Shown: positions 21,215 through 30,483, numbered from the stretch's first letter. The stretch: 64,000 nucleotides of DNA from Moraxellaceae bacterium (GCA_030646295.1 JAUSND010000019.1:242010-306009); one strand, 5' to 3'. Notes: generated by a model not told the origin, from the sequence alone. Numbers and translations are program-made.

Positions 21215-22165
21215 ATGCAGATCAAACTCGCCAACCCCCGTGGCTTCTGTGCCGGGGTTGACCGTGCCATCGAGATCGTCAATCGCGCGCTGGAGGTCTT
21301 TGGGCCTCCTATCTATGTCCGGCATGAGGTCGTCCACAACAAGTTCGTGGTGGACGACTTGCGCAACCGTGGCGCTGTGTTTGTCGAAGAGCTGCATCAG
21401 GTGCCGGATGATGGCGTGGTGATCTTTTCGGCGCATGGGGTATCAAAGGCTGTCCAGGACGAGGCGGCCCGTCGCGGCCTCAAGGTGTTCGATGCAACCT
21501 GCCCGCTGGTGACCAAGGTGCATATGGAGGTCATGCGTTATGCCCGGACGGGCACCGAGGCCATCCTGATTGGCCACGAGGGACATCCCGAGGTCGAGGG
21601 CACCATGGGGCAGTACGACCGTCGTCAGGGCGGTGATATCTATCTGGTGGAGGACGAGGCGGACGTAGCTGCCCTTCAGGTGCGCAATCCGGAGCAACTG
21701 GCCTTTGTTACCCAGACCACGTTGTCCGTGGATGATACTTCCCGTGTGATTGATGCGTTGCGGGCGAAGTTTCCGGCCATTCAGGGGCCGCGCAAGGACG
21801 ATATCTGCTACGCCACCCAGAACCGTCAGGATGCCGTGAAGCAGTTGGCGGCGGAGGCAAAGGTGGTGCTGGTGGTGGGCTCTCCCAACTCGTCCAACTC
21901 CAATCGCCTGCGCGAGCTGGCCGAACGCATGGGGTCGCGCGCGTATCTTGTTGATAATGCTGGCCAAATGCAGAAGGAGTGGTTTGACGGTGTTACAGTA
22001 GTGGGCTTGACGGCGGGCGCCTCAGCCCCTGAAATCCTCATCCAGCAAGTAGTGGATCGCCTGCGCGAGTGGGGTGGAACGGCACCTGAGGAGCTGGTCG
22101 GGCGTCCGGAGCATGTTGTGTTCTCCATGCCGAAGGAACTGCGGATACCCGTTCAACCTGTGTGA
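21215..22165 (+). CDS. ispH: 4-hydroxy-3-methylbut-2-enyl diphosphate reductase
   Basis: 316 residues beginning [19 protein letters not shown]. The Fe-S cluster ligands are Cys12, Cys96 (DATCPLV) and Cys198 ([11 protein letters not shown]); conserved His41, His74 and His124 and Glu126 bind the substrate diphosphate or act in catalysis. Last enzyme of the MEP isoprenoid pathway, producing IPP and DMAPP. Fifteen bp after fkpB, last gene of the cluster before the pilin operon. Confidence 0.98.
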   Translation: MQIKLANPRGFCAGVDRAIEIVNRALEVFGPPIYVRHEVVHNKFVVDDLRNRGAVFVEELHQVPDDGVVIFSAHGVSKAVQDEAARRGLKVFDATCPLVTKVHMEVMRYARTGTEAILIGHEGHPEVEGTMGQYDRRQGGDIYLVEDEADVAALQVRNPEQLAFVTQTTLSVDDTSRVIDALRAKFPAIQGPRKDDICYATQNRQDAVKQLAAEAKVVLVVGSPNSSNSNRLRELAERMGSRAYLVDNAGQMQKEWFDGVTVVGLTAGASAPEILIQQVVDRLREWGGTAPEELVGRPEHVVFSMPKELRIPVQPV

Positions 22166-22450
22166 GCGGTTTTGACTGAAGAATCGGGCCATCGAGCTCA
22201 ATAATAATGATAAAAGGCGGGTCTTTAAGGCTCGCTGGCGATTGGAAATCGTCCATCGGCAAGGAGCGCCGTTTGTCTTCAAACAACGCTAAGTCTCTGA
22301 AATATGAACCGGTTCACGCTTGGTGAACAGGTGTTTCCGTCTGTTCCCCGTATTCAGCCGGCCATCTTTTGGCGGTTGAGAGTGGACGGGCGTAACACTA
22401 AGGTTCACCCATCAGAGAAGGGTTTCACTTTGGTCACTTTTGGACAGGAT
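22166..22450 (+). promoter_or_regulatory. Leader region of the minor-pilin operon with GTTCAC/GTGAAC half-sites
   Basis: 285 bp with no supported gene. It holds the 12-bp palindrome TGAACCGGTTCA (22305-22316), an overlapping inverted pair GTTCAC (22312-22317) and GTGAAC (22323-22328), and another GGTTCACC at 22402-22409. No GG-N10-GC sigma-54 core was recognised. The regulator that could bind is unknown. Confidence 0.45.
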
Positions 22451-22963
22451 ATGTCAGTGCACAGAAACAAGGGCTTCACGCTGATCGAATCATTGATGGT
22501 GATTCTTGTGATGGCGATCGTGGCGGCATTGGCGGTACCGGGACTCCAGCAGGCTCAGGCCAATGCCCGTGCCCGTGCGGCAGCCGGGGATCTTGTGACG
22601 GCCTTGCTGGAAGCCAGGAACCAGGCGGCTGGCAAACAGCGTCCTGTAAGCCTCACTTCCCTGGGGGGCTGGCAGAACGGGTGGGTCATGGCCTTTGAGG
22701 TGCCGTTGCCGGGGGTGCCCAATCTGGCGGCCCATCGCGGCGTGGCGGGCTCGGTGACCATTGTGGATGATCCGGCAGTGGCTGGTTTTGTGTTTCAGCC
22801 AAACGGACTGGTAGGGACTACTGCGGGGGTGCCCATCAATACTGTCGAGTTTGTGGTTTGTGATGACGGCGTAACTACCGAAAGGGGAAATACCGTCTGG
22901 CTATCACGAACAGGACGTACCGGGTTGACTCGCCATGCAGACGCCAGCGTCTGCAACCCATGA
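22451..22963 (+). CDS. FimT/FimU-type minor pilin (GspH family)
   Basis: 170 residues from the ATG at 22451 (MSVHRNKGFTLIES); an upstream extension of the frame is unlikely to be translated. Type III signal peptide cut after KG, leaving F1 and Glu5, then a hydrophobic helix. GspH-like C-terminal part with two Cys that may pair (VVCDD and SVCNP). By position at the head of pilV-pilW-pilX-pilY1 it corresponds to fimU or fimT of P. aeruginosa, part of the pilus-tip priming complex. Its stop overlaps an ATG of the next frame. Confidence 0.85.
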   Translation: MSVHRNKGFTLIESLMVILVMAIVAALAVPGLQQAQANARARAAAGDLVTALLEARNQAAGKQRPVSLTSLGGWQNGWVMAFEVPLPGVPNLAAHRGVAGSVTIVDDPAVAGFVFQPNGLVGTTAGVPINTVEFVVCDDGVTTERGNTVWLSRTGRTGLTRHADASVCNP

Positions 22964-22971
22964 GGATGGAC

Positions 22972-23478
22972 ATGATGGGAAGTAAACAGTTTCAGCAAGG
23001 TGCCGGTTTGACGGAGGTCATGGTGGCACTGCTGCTTTTGTCGATTGGCGTAATGGGCTTTGTCGGGCTGCAGGTGAGGGCATCGACGACAGGGGGAGAT
23101 GCATTTTCCCGCACCCAGGCCATGGCAATTGCACAGGATCTTGCGCAGCGTGTTCGCCTCAACTCCAGGCAGATGGCGTTCTACACAACGGCAGCCAACT
23201 GGCGTGATGGTGGTGACATTTCTGCTTGTGAAACGGCCGATTGCACGCCAGCACAGGTGGCTCAGTATGACATGGATAACGTAGTCAATTCGGCAGCTAC
23301 CCTGCTCTCCAATGGCCAGGTTCGCATGCAGCAGTGCACGGGCAGCCTGGCGAACTGTATTTATGTCAGCTGGGACGATACCACTCCAACGGTTGGTGGG
23401 GGTGACACTGATTGCGTCACCAACGATGGGGTTTACCGCAATGGCGCTGCGTGCGTGATGATGGAGGCCTATCAATGA
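22972..23478 (+). CDS. pilV: Minor pilin PilV
   Basis: 168 residues from the ATG at 22972, chosen because GAGG (22962-22965) is 6 nt upstream; ATGs at 22960, 22966 and 22975 are alternatives. Prepilin motif QQG^AGLTEVMVALLLLSIGVMG: the mature protein starts with Ala rather than the usual Phe/Met but keeps Glu5. The LSIGVMGFVGLQ segment and Cys-rich C-terminus match PilV/GspI-like pilins. Overlaps pilW by 4 bp (ATGA). Confidence 0.88.
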   Translation: MMGSKQFQQGAGLTEVMVALLLLSIGVMGFVGLQVRASTTGGDAFSRTQAMAIAQDLAQRVRLNSRQMAFYTTAANWRDGGDISACETADCTPAQVAQYDMDNVVNSAATLLSNGQVRMQQCTGSLANCIYVSWDDTTPTVGGGDTDCVTNDGVYRNGAACVMMEAYQ

Positions 23479-24287
23479 AACGCTTCAGTCATAGCCGCGG
23501 TTTTACCATGATCGAGCTGATGATTTCGCTTGTGCTGGGGCTTCTGGTTGCCGCCGCCGCCACCCAGTTGCTGCTGACCAATGCCACGAGCTTCAGCCAG
23601 CAGCGTGGTATCAGTGATGTGCAGGACAATGGGCGCTTTGCGCTTGACTTCATCAATCGGGATGTTCGTGCTGCGGGAATGCGGCCTGACGGTGCCTTTA
23701 TCAATCCCTTTCTTGCGGTGGTGGTGGATGCGGCAGAAATGCCAGGTGCATCGGCTGACTGGTTGACCGCCAATGGCGTGTCTGCAACAGGCCTGGGCAG
23801 TAGCGATCAGTTGCTTATTCAGCGTTTGACCCTGGAAGACACCGTTGACTGTGAGGGTAATGCGGTGACGGCAGGAAACTATGTTGTGTCCCGTTATTTC
23901 CTGAGGGCAGATGTGGGCACGAACGCAGAATCAGCCCTGGCGTGTGATGGCGGCTGGCACGATCAATCCGCTCTTAGCAATGTTGGCGATGCGGGTGTGG
24001 TGTTGCTGGGTGCAGTCGAAAACATGCAGGTGTTGCTCGGGACGGGTCTTGCGGGCTATCCCATGCGTTACCTTCGGCCGGATGAGTATGCCCTCCTCGC
24101 CGCGCCACGTCCTCCTGTGCTGGTGGTCAGGCTGGGGGTAATGGTTTCTTCGGTGGATCGCTCCGGTCCGCAGATGGGTGATGCACCAGACCTGAATGTT
24201 CTGGATCAACTGGTGGATGATGTTCCGGGTGATGGACGTATCCGCCGGGTATTTGTGACCTCGATTGCCTTGCGCAACGAGCTTTGA
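23475..24287 (+). CDS. pilW: Minor pilin PilW
   Basis: 270 residues from the ATG at 23475, which overlaps the pilV stop; GGAGG 7 nt upstream. Prepilin signal SRG^FTMIELMISLVLGLLV, then the PilW signature QDNGRFALDFINRDVRAAGM near residues 52-71. GspJ-like pseudopilin; with FimU, PilV and PilX it primes pilus assembly in the inner membrane and carries PilY1 at the tip. Confidence 0.93.
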   Translation: MKRFSHSRGFTMIELMISLVLGLLVAAAATQLLLTNATSFSQQRGISDVQDNGRFALDFINRDVRAAGMRPDGAFINPFLAVVVDAAEMPGASADWLTANGVSATGLGSSDQLLIQRLTLEDTVDCEGNAVTAGNYVVSRYFLRADVGTNAESALACDGGWHDQSALSNVGDAGVVLLGAVENMQVLLGTGLAGYPMRYLRPDEYALLAAPRPPVLVVRLGVMVSSVDRSGPQMGDAPDLNVLDQLVDDVPGDGRIRRVFVTSIALRNEL

Positions 24288-24298
24288 GGAATGCCGGC

Positions 24299-24937
24299 GT
24301 GAAGATGAGAAAACAGCGAGGTGCAGCCATCCTGGTTGTGATGCTGATCCTTCTGGTGATCACGGTGCTTGGCATCACTGCCGTAAGGATGGGCCTTACC
24401 AGTCTGACCATTGCAACAAACAGCCAGGTCAGTGCCGTGGTTTTCCAGTCGGCTGATGCGGGGCTGGTTTCTTTTGAGCAGCGAGTCAGTGCGGGTCTTT
24501 ATGAGGCAGGCCAGGCGACGGGTGTGATTGGTCCTGCTCTTAATGCGCCAGGCTCCGAGGTGATTTATTGCGTAACCAAGGGGGACCGTCTTCGTCTTGG
24601 TGGTTGTCAGGCAGATGTGGCTGCTGATTTTACCAGTGCCCGTGATGTAGCCATCAACCAGGTTTCAGTCGAAGTGCCGGCCAATGCAGATGGCGAGCCG
24701 ATGAAGGCGCTGGTACTTGGGACTGACGCGGATCGTGCCGGTATCCCTACCTATCGGTTGAGGGTGCACTCGACGGCGGTTATTCCTGTTTATGGATCGG
24801 CTGATTCAGATGACCTTAACACGTGTCTGGCTATGCCGAATGATGAAAGTGCTGTGACTGTAACTGACTGCCTGACTGACGCCGGTGCTGTATTCACGAC
24901 GATGGTTCAGGAATACAACTATGGCTTTAACGAATGA
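24299..24937 (+). CDS. pilX: Minor pilin PilX
   Basis: 212 residues from a GTG at 24299 (MKMRKQRGAAILVVM), favoured because AGGA is 8 nt upstream; the ATG at 24305 is an alternative. N-terminal KQRG^AAILVVMLILLVITVLG is a PilX-type segment, without Glu5, as usual for PilX/GspK. Cys residues in the C-terminal part may form disulfides. Ends 34 bp before pilY1. Confidence 0.85.
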   Translation: MKMRKQRGAAILVVMLILLVITVLGITAVRMGLTSLTIATNSQVSAVVFQSADAGLVSFEQRVSAGLYEAGQATGVIGPALNAPGSEVIYCVTKGDRLRLGGCQADVAADFTSARDVAINQVSVEVPANADGEPMKALVLGTDADRAGIPTYRLRVHSTAVIPVYGSADSDDLNTCLAMPNDESAVTVTDCLTDAGAVFTTMVQEYNYGFNE

Positions 24938-24971
24938 ACCGGCCCTGACGGGCTTGCATGAGGAAAAGATC

Positions 24972-27900
24972 ATGAAGCGTCTGATCAACAGCGTTCGCCA
25001 GTCAGCCCTTGCTCGCAAGGTGATGGTCGGTGCGGCGACATCGTTATATCTGGGGTTGGCCATCGTGCCGGCCGCTCAGGCAAGTGACACAGAGGTGTAT
25101 GCGCGCAAGGTGGCTGTTGATACCGAGCTCGCGCCCACGCTGATGATGATGCTGGATACTTCCGGTTCCATGGATTACTGCCTGGATGGTGCAAACAGCG
25201 GCTGTACCGCCGCCAATCCGATGCGCCTGACGGCCATGCGCAACGCCCTGCAGAAAATCCTGTTCGGTAGTGCGGCCGATAACGTCAAGGCAGTGCCAGG
25301 ATTTGTCCGCATGGGGTACTCGCGCTACAACACTGATGCAAATTTTGGTGGCTGGGTAAAGTATCCGGCACGCCCGCTGGATGCATTTGTGGATATCAAT
25401 CCGGACGGCGAGGTAGGCAGTGTCGTGACAGCCAGTGCGGCTGACGCGGAGCAGGTTTCCGGCTCGCTCACGCTGGTCAGTCCCGAGCTTGATCTGGGGC
25501 TGGGCTCTGTCGGGATGCATTTTTCCAGGCTGAATGTGCCGAAGGGTGCCACCATCAACGAGGCTTATATCGAGTTTACGGCCAACCGTGATTCCCCGGC
25601 ATCACCGGCCAGCTGGGAAATCAGTGCTCAGGACATTGATACGGCGCCAATGTTTGCTGTGGGCGCCAATGATATCGACTCTCGTACGTATTCTCCTGTG
25701 ATCGCCACAGAGTCCGTCATTGACAAGTGGGTACAGGACCAGGTTTACGAGGTGAATGTAGCCGAGGCACTCAAGTATCTGGTCAACAAGTCTGACTGGT
25801 GCGGTGGTAATGATGCCGTATTGCGTCTGATGCGGGTAGCCGGCTCGGCCGAAGACCGTTACGCCTACTCCTACGATGCCAATCCGGCCAAGGCGCCGCG
25901 ACTGGTGGTGAACTACACCATTGATCCGAAGGCAACGGACAGCTGCATTGTTGCGCCATTTCTTGCAACAGCCCAGATCACTGATGGCCGGAATGACATT
26001 GAGTGGGCCGAGGGAGACACCGGCAACAAGGCGGTGCGTAACAGCTCGGCCCTTGAGTTTGCCTTTGTCAGCGCCAGCAAGCGTAACCATGTAGCCATGC
26101 GCTTTACCGGCTTCACGGGCAACAGTATCAACAAGGATGCCATTATTGACGAGGCAACCATCACGGCAGTTGGCTATCAGAACAGGACGGGTGTTCCGGT
26201 TTTGCAGGTGGCGGCGTTTGATTCGGACAATCTGCCGGCATTCAGCTGTCCGACTGTCACCACGTGCGCGGTACCCACGACCGGTTATGCGGGTAACCAG
26301 ACCTGGTCACTGCCCGGCAACAGGGTGTATGCGGGTGCTGCACACTCGGTGCCGGTGACAAGTCAGGTGCAGTATCTGGTCAATCTGGCAGGTTGGGCGC
26401 CAGGCAATGCCATGGGCTTCATGATGCGGTCGAATGTGACTGCCAGTTCCAACAATGGCGCCTTTCTTTCCTTTGAGGGCGCATCCACGTCGTCACGGCC
26501 GTACCTGACGGTCAAGGGACGTCAGCGGTTTACCGACCTTAGCAAGCTCAAGACGGTGCGTGATGAAATCTGGGAAGAGCTGGCTTCGCTTAACGTAGAT
26601 GGCGGTACGCCACTGGGTGCTGCCTATGTGGAAACCATGCGCTACATGCTGGGTCAGCCGGTGTATGCCCCGCTCGTCGATCCGCGCACAACCACGGATG
26701 CGACGATGACAACCTACAAGTCGCCGGTCAAGGCCAGCAGCCAGTGTGCCGGTAACTACGTGTTTGCCCTGACGGACGGTGAGCCCAACAACCTGGCACA
26801 GGTGGGTAACAACACCAAGGGAATCACCGGCGTGACCTGTCCTGCCAGTTACGGTACCTATGTTTATGGTAACGCCATGCAGGAAAACTGGCGCTGCATG
26901 CTGGCCGCAGCCGAGTGGGGCCTGAAGCCGACCAACCAGATTAATACGCGTATCCGTACCAACACCGTGCTGTTTGGTGAAGATGATGCCAACACGGTGG
27001 GTAACATGCGTCAGGTTGCCAAGTTCGGCGGCGGTACCTTCTACAAGGCCGGTGATGAAAAGGCGCTGGTGGATGCACTGACGGATACCATCAACTCCCT
27101 GCTGGATGTCAGCGGTACGATTACGGCCCCTGGCGTGGCTGTGAACCAGTTGAACCGTCTCAATAATCTCGACCAGCTGTTCTATGCGGTGTTCGATCCG
27201 GATGTCCAGAAGGCTTTCTGGCCGGGCAACGTCAAACGGTATCGTCTGGATATTGCGGCCGAGGATGTGTTTGACGTGAATGGCGCTCAGGCCGTGGACT
27301 CTGCCACCAGCTTCTTCAAGAGCACGGCACAGAGCTGGTGGAGCCCCGGTGTTGATGGTGACAAGGCCCGACTGGGTGGCGCCGCCAGCGTGCTGCCGGA
27401 TCCGGCAACCCGCAAAATGTTTACCTACACAGGCAGCGTGCCGTCGACCGGTGCCGCGCTGACGGCGGTGGATCTTGGTAATACAGGGTTTGTTTCTGCA
27501 GGCAAGACACTTACGGGGATAACGGACAACGCCATCTTTGCCAACCTCATCAACTGGTACAAGGGCTATCAAATCGCCAGCCTCACGGAGGGTCTGGTGG
27601 CAGTCGACTCTACTTCCCTGCGCCGTCAGGAAATCGGGGGAGCACTGCACTCACGCCCTGTGCTGGTGAACTACGGGTTCAGCGGTACCGCCGAAGCGGC
27701 TGCCCTTGATCCGGACCTGCAGGATAACGTGCTTATCTTCAGTACTCTCGAAGGTACCCTGCATGCGGTGGATGCCAAGACGGGCGACGAGCACTTCTCC
27801 TTCATTCCCGGAGAGAAGCTCGCCCTGTTGCCCAAGCTGTTTGCCAATCCGGTGCAGGAAAACCCGGAGTTCGGCATGGATCTGACCTGGTCCGTGTTGC

Positions 27901-29222
27901 GCAAGGATGCCAATAACGATGGCACGCCAGAGAAAATCTATGTCTATGGCGGCATGCGCATGGGTGGTAACAATTATTACGCACTGGATGTGACCAATCG
28001 TAGTGCCCCTTCGCTGCTGTTTGCTATTGAAGGTGGTTCGGGCGATTTCAGCAACCTCGGGCAGACATGGTCACAGCCGGTAGTGGCGGCCATGCGCATC
28101 AGCGGGGTTGTGAAGCGTGTGCTGGTATTCGGTGGTGGCTATGATCCGCAGCACGAAACCGAAAATACCGTCTTCTCCAGCGATGGCATGGGTAGCTCGA
28201 TTTACATCGTGGATGCTGAAACCGGCAAGCTCATACAGTCGGTAGACTCGTCGGATAATGGTGACATGAAGTTCGCCATCCCAGCTCAGCCCAAGACGCT
28301 GGATGTGAACAGTGATGGTCTTGTTGATCATATCTATGCAGGTGATATGGCCGGCCAGGTGTTCCGTGTCGATCTTGATAACCGGCTAAGTGCTTCTGAC
28401 CTTGTTGTGCGAGTGAAGACTGTGGCCAAGGTTGGGCAGACCGATTCCGGTGGTGGCAGTGTGAGCTCGCAACGGCGTTTCTTTGAGCCGCCTACCGTGG
28501 CGCTGTTCAAGGACTCGACCAACAAGATCTTTGCTGCAGTGGCCATGGGCTCTGGCTATCGCAGCCATCCCCTGAACGAGGCAACGACCGATCACTTCTT
28601 TACGTTCTTTGATTATGACGTGCCTCGTCCGGATATCCTGACGACCACCAAGCTGCAGGATACTATCGGAATGTCGGACCTTGCCGAGGTCAAGCCTGAT
28701 GCAACGGTTACCGTGGATATTGCGGGCAAGAAGGGCTGGTATCTGGCCTTCCCTGATACGGGTGAAAAGGTGATTACCAGCGGCCTGATTTTCCAGAATA
28801 CACTGATCTTCTCCAGCTATGTGCCAAGCGTTGAAGGCGGAGATGTGTGCTCGCCCGTGATCGGACGTACCAAGCTGTACCGTGCCTCGCTGGCGGATGG
28901 TCTGCCTACGGGCTTCACGGTCAAGGACAACTCCGTGTTCGGTCTTGGTGGCGATCCGCAGTTGGTGATCCTTGAAGGTGATGACAAAAACCTGTGTGAC
29001 CTGAACGGAGATGGCGACTGCTCTGACCCTGGCGAGGATGAAGATTGTGACAAGAATGGTGATGGTGTATGTGATGAGAAGGATAATATTGATCCGAATG
29101 AAGATGAAGGGAAGTGCTCGGATATAGCCATTGTCACCGGTACGGATGTTGAGGAGTTTGAAGGGTGTGTTCGTGCATCACTGAAACGCACACGCTGGAC
29201 TGAGAAGTTCCGGCAGAAATAA
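24972..29222 (+). CDS. pilY1: Type IV pilus tip adhesin/assembly factor PilY1
   Basis: 1416 residues from the ATG at 24972, with GAGGAAAAG upstream. A Sec signal ends near AAQA^SD (residues 35-38). A vWA-like region begins MMMLDTSGSMD near residue 60 (MIDAS DxSxS) and continues after residue 516 (VDGGTPLGAAY). Between the two parts are two related beta-rich domains, about residues 160-318 and 336-515. The C-terminal half is the Neisseria-PilC beta-propeller, with a Ca-binding loop DVNSDGLVD before HIYAGDM. Near the C-terminus (1343-1380) is a second Asp/Asn-rich segment, DLNGDGDCSD and DKNGDGVCD. Longer than the ~1160-residue P. aeruginosa protein as I recall it. Confidence 0.93.
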   Translation: MKRLINSVRQSALARKVMVGAATSLYLGLAIVPAAQASDTEVYARKVAVDTELAPTLMMMLDTSGSMDYCLDGANSGCTAANPMRLTAMRNALQKILFGSAADNVKAVPGFVRMGYSRYNTDANFGGWVKYPARPLDAFVDINPDGEVGSVVTASAADAEQVSGSLTLVSPELDLGLGSVGMHFSRLNVPKGATINEAYIEFTANRDSPASPASWEISAQDIDTAPMFAVGANDIDSRTYSPVIATESVIDKWVQDQVYEVNVAEALKYLVNKSDWCGGNDAVLRLMRVAGSAEDRYAYSYDANPAKAPRLVVNYTIDPKATDSCIVAPFLATAQITDGRNDIEWAEGDTGNKAVRNSSALEFAFVSASKRNHVAMRFTGFTGNSINKDAIIDEATITAVGYQNRTGVPVLQVAAFDSDNLPAFSCPTVTTCAVPTTGYAGNQTWSLPGNRVYAGAAHSVPVTSQVQYLVNLAGWAPGNAMGFMMRSNVTASSNNGAFLSFEGASTSSRPYLTVKGRQRFTDLSKLKTVRDEIWEELASLNVDGGTPLGAAYVETMRYMLGQPVYAPLVDPRTTTDATMTTYKSPVKASSQCAGNYVFALTDGEPNNLAQVGNNTKGITGVTCPASYGTYVYGNAMQENWRCMLAAAEWGLKPTNQINTRIRTNTVLFGEDDANTVGNMRQVAKFGGGTFYKAGDEKALVDALTDTINSLLDVSGTITAPGVAVNQLNRLNNLDQLFYAVFDPDVQKAFWPGNVKRYRLDIAAEDVFDVNGAQAVDSATSFFKSTAQSWWSPGVDGDKARLGGAASVLPDPATRKMFTYTGSVPSTGAALTAVDLGNTGFVSAGKTLTGITDNAIFANLINWYKGYQIASLTEGLVAVDSTSLRRQEIGGALHSRPVLVNYGFSGTAEAAALDPDLQDNVLIFSTLEGTLHAVDAKTGDEHFSFIPGEKLALLPKLFANPVQENPEFGMDLTWSVLRKDANNDGTPEKIYVYGGMRMGGNNYYALDVTNRSAPSLLFAIEGGSGDFSNLGQTWSQPVVAAMRISGVVKRVLVFGGGYDPQHETENTVFSSDGMGSSIYIVDAETGKLIQSVDSSDNGDMKFAIPAQPKTLDVNSDGLVDHIYAGDMAGQVFRVDLDNRLSASDLVVRVKTVAKVGQTDSGGGSVSSQRRFFEPPTVALFKDSTNKIFAAVAMGSGYRSHPLNEATTDHFFTFFDYDVPRPDILTTTKLQDTIGMSDLAEVKPDATVTVDIAGKKGWYLAFPDTGEKVITSGLIFQNTLIFSSYVPSVEGGDVCSPVIGRTKLYRASLADGLPTGFTVKDNSVFGLGGDPQLVILEGDDKNLCDLNGDGDCSDPGEDEDCDKNGDGVCDEKDNIDPNEDEGKCSDIAIVTGTDVEEFEGCVRASLKRTRWTEKFRQK

Positions 29223-29231
29223 GCAGTGAAC

Positions 29232-29263
29232 GAGAAAAACGGCACATGGGTGCCGTTTTTCTC
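29232..29263 (+). terminator. Hairpin terminator/attenuator between pilY1 and pilE
   Basis: A perfect 14-bp stem, GAGAAAAACGGCAC, loop ATGG, and its complement ending in TTTTTCTC. It lies 10 bp after pilY1 and 28 bp before pilE, so pilE may be partly uncoupled from the operon. Confidence 0.75.
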
Positions 29264-29290
29264 TGACGGTCTACTGAGTGGAGAGGGTTG

Positions 29291-29758
29291 ATGTCTGACG
29301 ACAAGTGCAAGCAAAAAGGCTTTACACTGGTTGAGTTGATGGTAGTGATTGCAATCATTGCCACCCTGGCTGCGATTGCAATACCCGGCTATCGGGACTA
29401 CGTGGTACGCAGTAATCGTGCCGACCTGCAAGCGAGACTGTTGCAGCTGGCCAGTGATCTGGAGCGATACAAGTCCCAGCAGATCAGCTACCGGGGCGTT
29501 ACCCTGGCAATGATCAATGGCAGTGCCAACTATCCGGCAAGCGGTACGGTGCAGTACACCCTTGTACTTAACCTTTTGCCATCGGATGCCGTCGCAACAG
29601 GCTGGACGCTGGTGGCAACGCCGGCAGCCGGTGGTGTGCAGGTGGGTGATGGCGCACTGTCTATTGATAATCAGGGCCGCCGATGCTGGAATCCTGCTAA
29701 CGATGCAAACTGTGATCTTGATGATCCCTTGCAAAACTGGCGAACAACCGCCAATTGA
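29291..29758 (+). CDS. pilE: Minor pilin PilE
   Basis: 155 residues from the ATG at 29291; GAGAGGG lies just upstream. Prepilin signal KQKG^[28 protein letters not shown] is split as usual after Gly with Phe1 and Glu5, the strongest pilin signature in the window. C-terminal Cys pair (RRCWN and DANCDLDD) probably forms the D-loop disulfide. No PilY2-like gene precedes it. Ends at a bidirectional terminator. Confidence 0.92.
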   Translation: MSDDKCKQKGFTLVELMVVIAIIATLAAIAIPGYRDYVVRSNRADLQARLLQLASDLERYKSQQISYRGVTLAMINGSANYPASGTVQYTLVLNLLPSDAVATGWTLVATPAAGGVQVGDGALSIDNQGRRCWNPANDANCDLDDPLQNWRTTAN

Positions 29759-29785
29759 AAAACGCCGCGTATGCGGCGTTTTTTT
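29758..29785. terminator. Bidirectional terminator between pilE and the antisense pseudopilin
   Basis: Stem AAAAACGCCGC, loop GTAT, GCGGCGTTTTT, then more T. The pilE stop is at its left edge, and the TAA of the convergent minus-strand gene (29784-29786) is in its T tract. Confidence 0.9.
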
Positions 29786-30350
29786 ATCCTCCGGGGCAGC
29801 GCAGTGTATTGCCGCTGGAGTCTTCATGCATGCCATCGCCATCACGGTCAGTTGAAAACCGGACGCGTCCGCCACGATTGATTATCACTTGCCGTGCATA
29901 GTGGGCATCTCTGCTGCCGGGGCAGTAGATAAAGCCTCCGTTGCTGGCCGATGTGCGCCCCATCCGGTCAAAGCGGACGTGGGTTTTTGAGCCGAAACCA
30001 CGCCATGCAATCACTGAAGTTGGTGATACCGTCGGATAAAACCCGAGTATTTCTGCAGTGGTTGCAGGCGACTCATGGCCATGCACATCCGAAAACACCA
30101 ATACACCACTCTGCCATTGGCCATCACACTCAGTGGCATTCCTGCTGCCACATACCGCGACGGGAATCTGCGTGGAAATTGCGGTATTTCGTGCCAGATA
30201 CAGGCTATTGGCCAGCATGGCAATAACGGATCGTGCCTCCATGCGTAATTGCAGGCCTGACCACATGCCTGCAGCCATGAAGGCGAGCAGGCAGGTAATC
30301 AGGATCGCAAACAGGAGTTCAATCAGCGTGAAGCCGGGTGTTTTTTTCAT
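29784..30350 (-). CDS. fimT: FimT/GspH-type pseudopilin
   Basis: 188 residues from the ATG at 30350 (MKKTPGFTLIELLFA), with GGAAGG 4-5 nt upstream. Prepilin cleavage PG^FTLIE with Glu5. The GspH-like body has CGSRNATECDGQWQSGVLVFSD, a signature of FimT proteins, and an Asp-rich FSTDRDGDGMHED near the end. In P. aeruginosa, as I recall, fimT lies next to thiO, as here, and FimT-like pilins are implicated in DNA uptake in some bacteria. It is transcribed away from thiO and toward pilE. Confidence 0.85.
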   Translation of the reverse strand: MKKTPGFTLIELLFAILITCLLAFMAAGMWSGLQLRMEARSVIAMLANSLYLARNTAISTQIPVAVCGSRNATECDGQWQSGVLVFSDVHGHESPATTAEILGFYPTVSPTSVIAWRGFGSKTHVRFDRMGRTSASNGGFIYCPGSRDAHYARQVIINRGGRVRFSTDRDGDGMHEDSSGNTLRCPGG

Positions 30351-30483
30351 GAGACCTTCCCTGGTGATCATGAGTGGTATAAAGCGGGCGGCAGATATAG
30401 CGCCATTCCTTGATGATCGACAAGAGGGGAATTTCTGTTGTTGATGTAGGATATTTGCCTGTGGCTCTGGGGAGGAGTTGGTC

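Noticed and set aside
22166..22450. Cyclic-di-GMP riboswitch before the pilin operon
   Set aside because: The conserved GEMM sequence blocks could not be found; only short inverted repeats are present.
22304..22450. Upstream extension of the first minor pilin from 22304
   Set aside because: It would put about 50 residues in front of the prepilin signal, which is normally very short; the ATG at 22451 fits.
26493..27650. Open frame of 385 codons antisense to pilY1
   Set aside because: Shadow frame with no start signal or recognisable domain.
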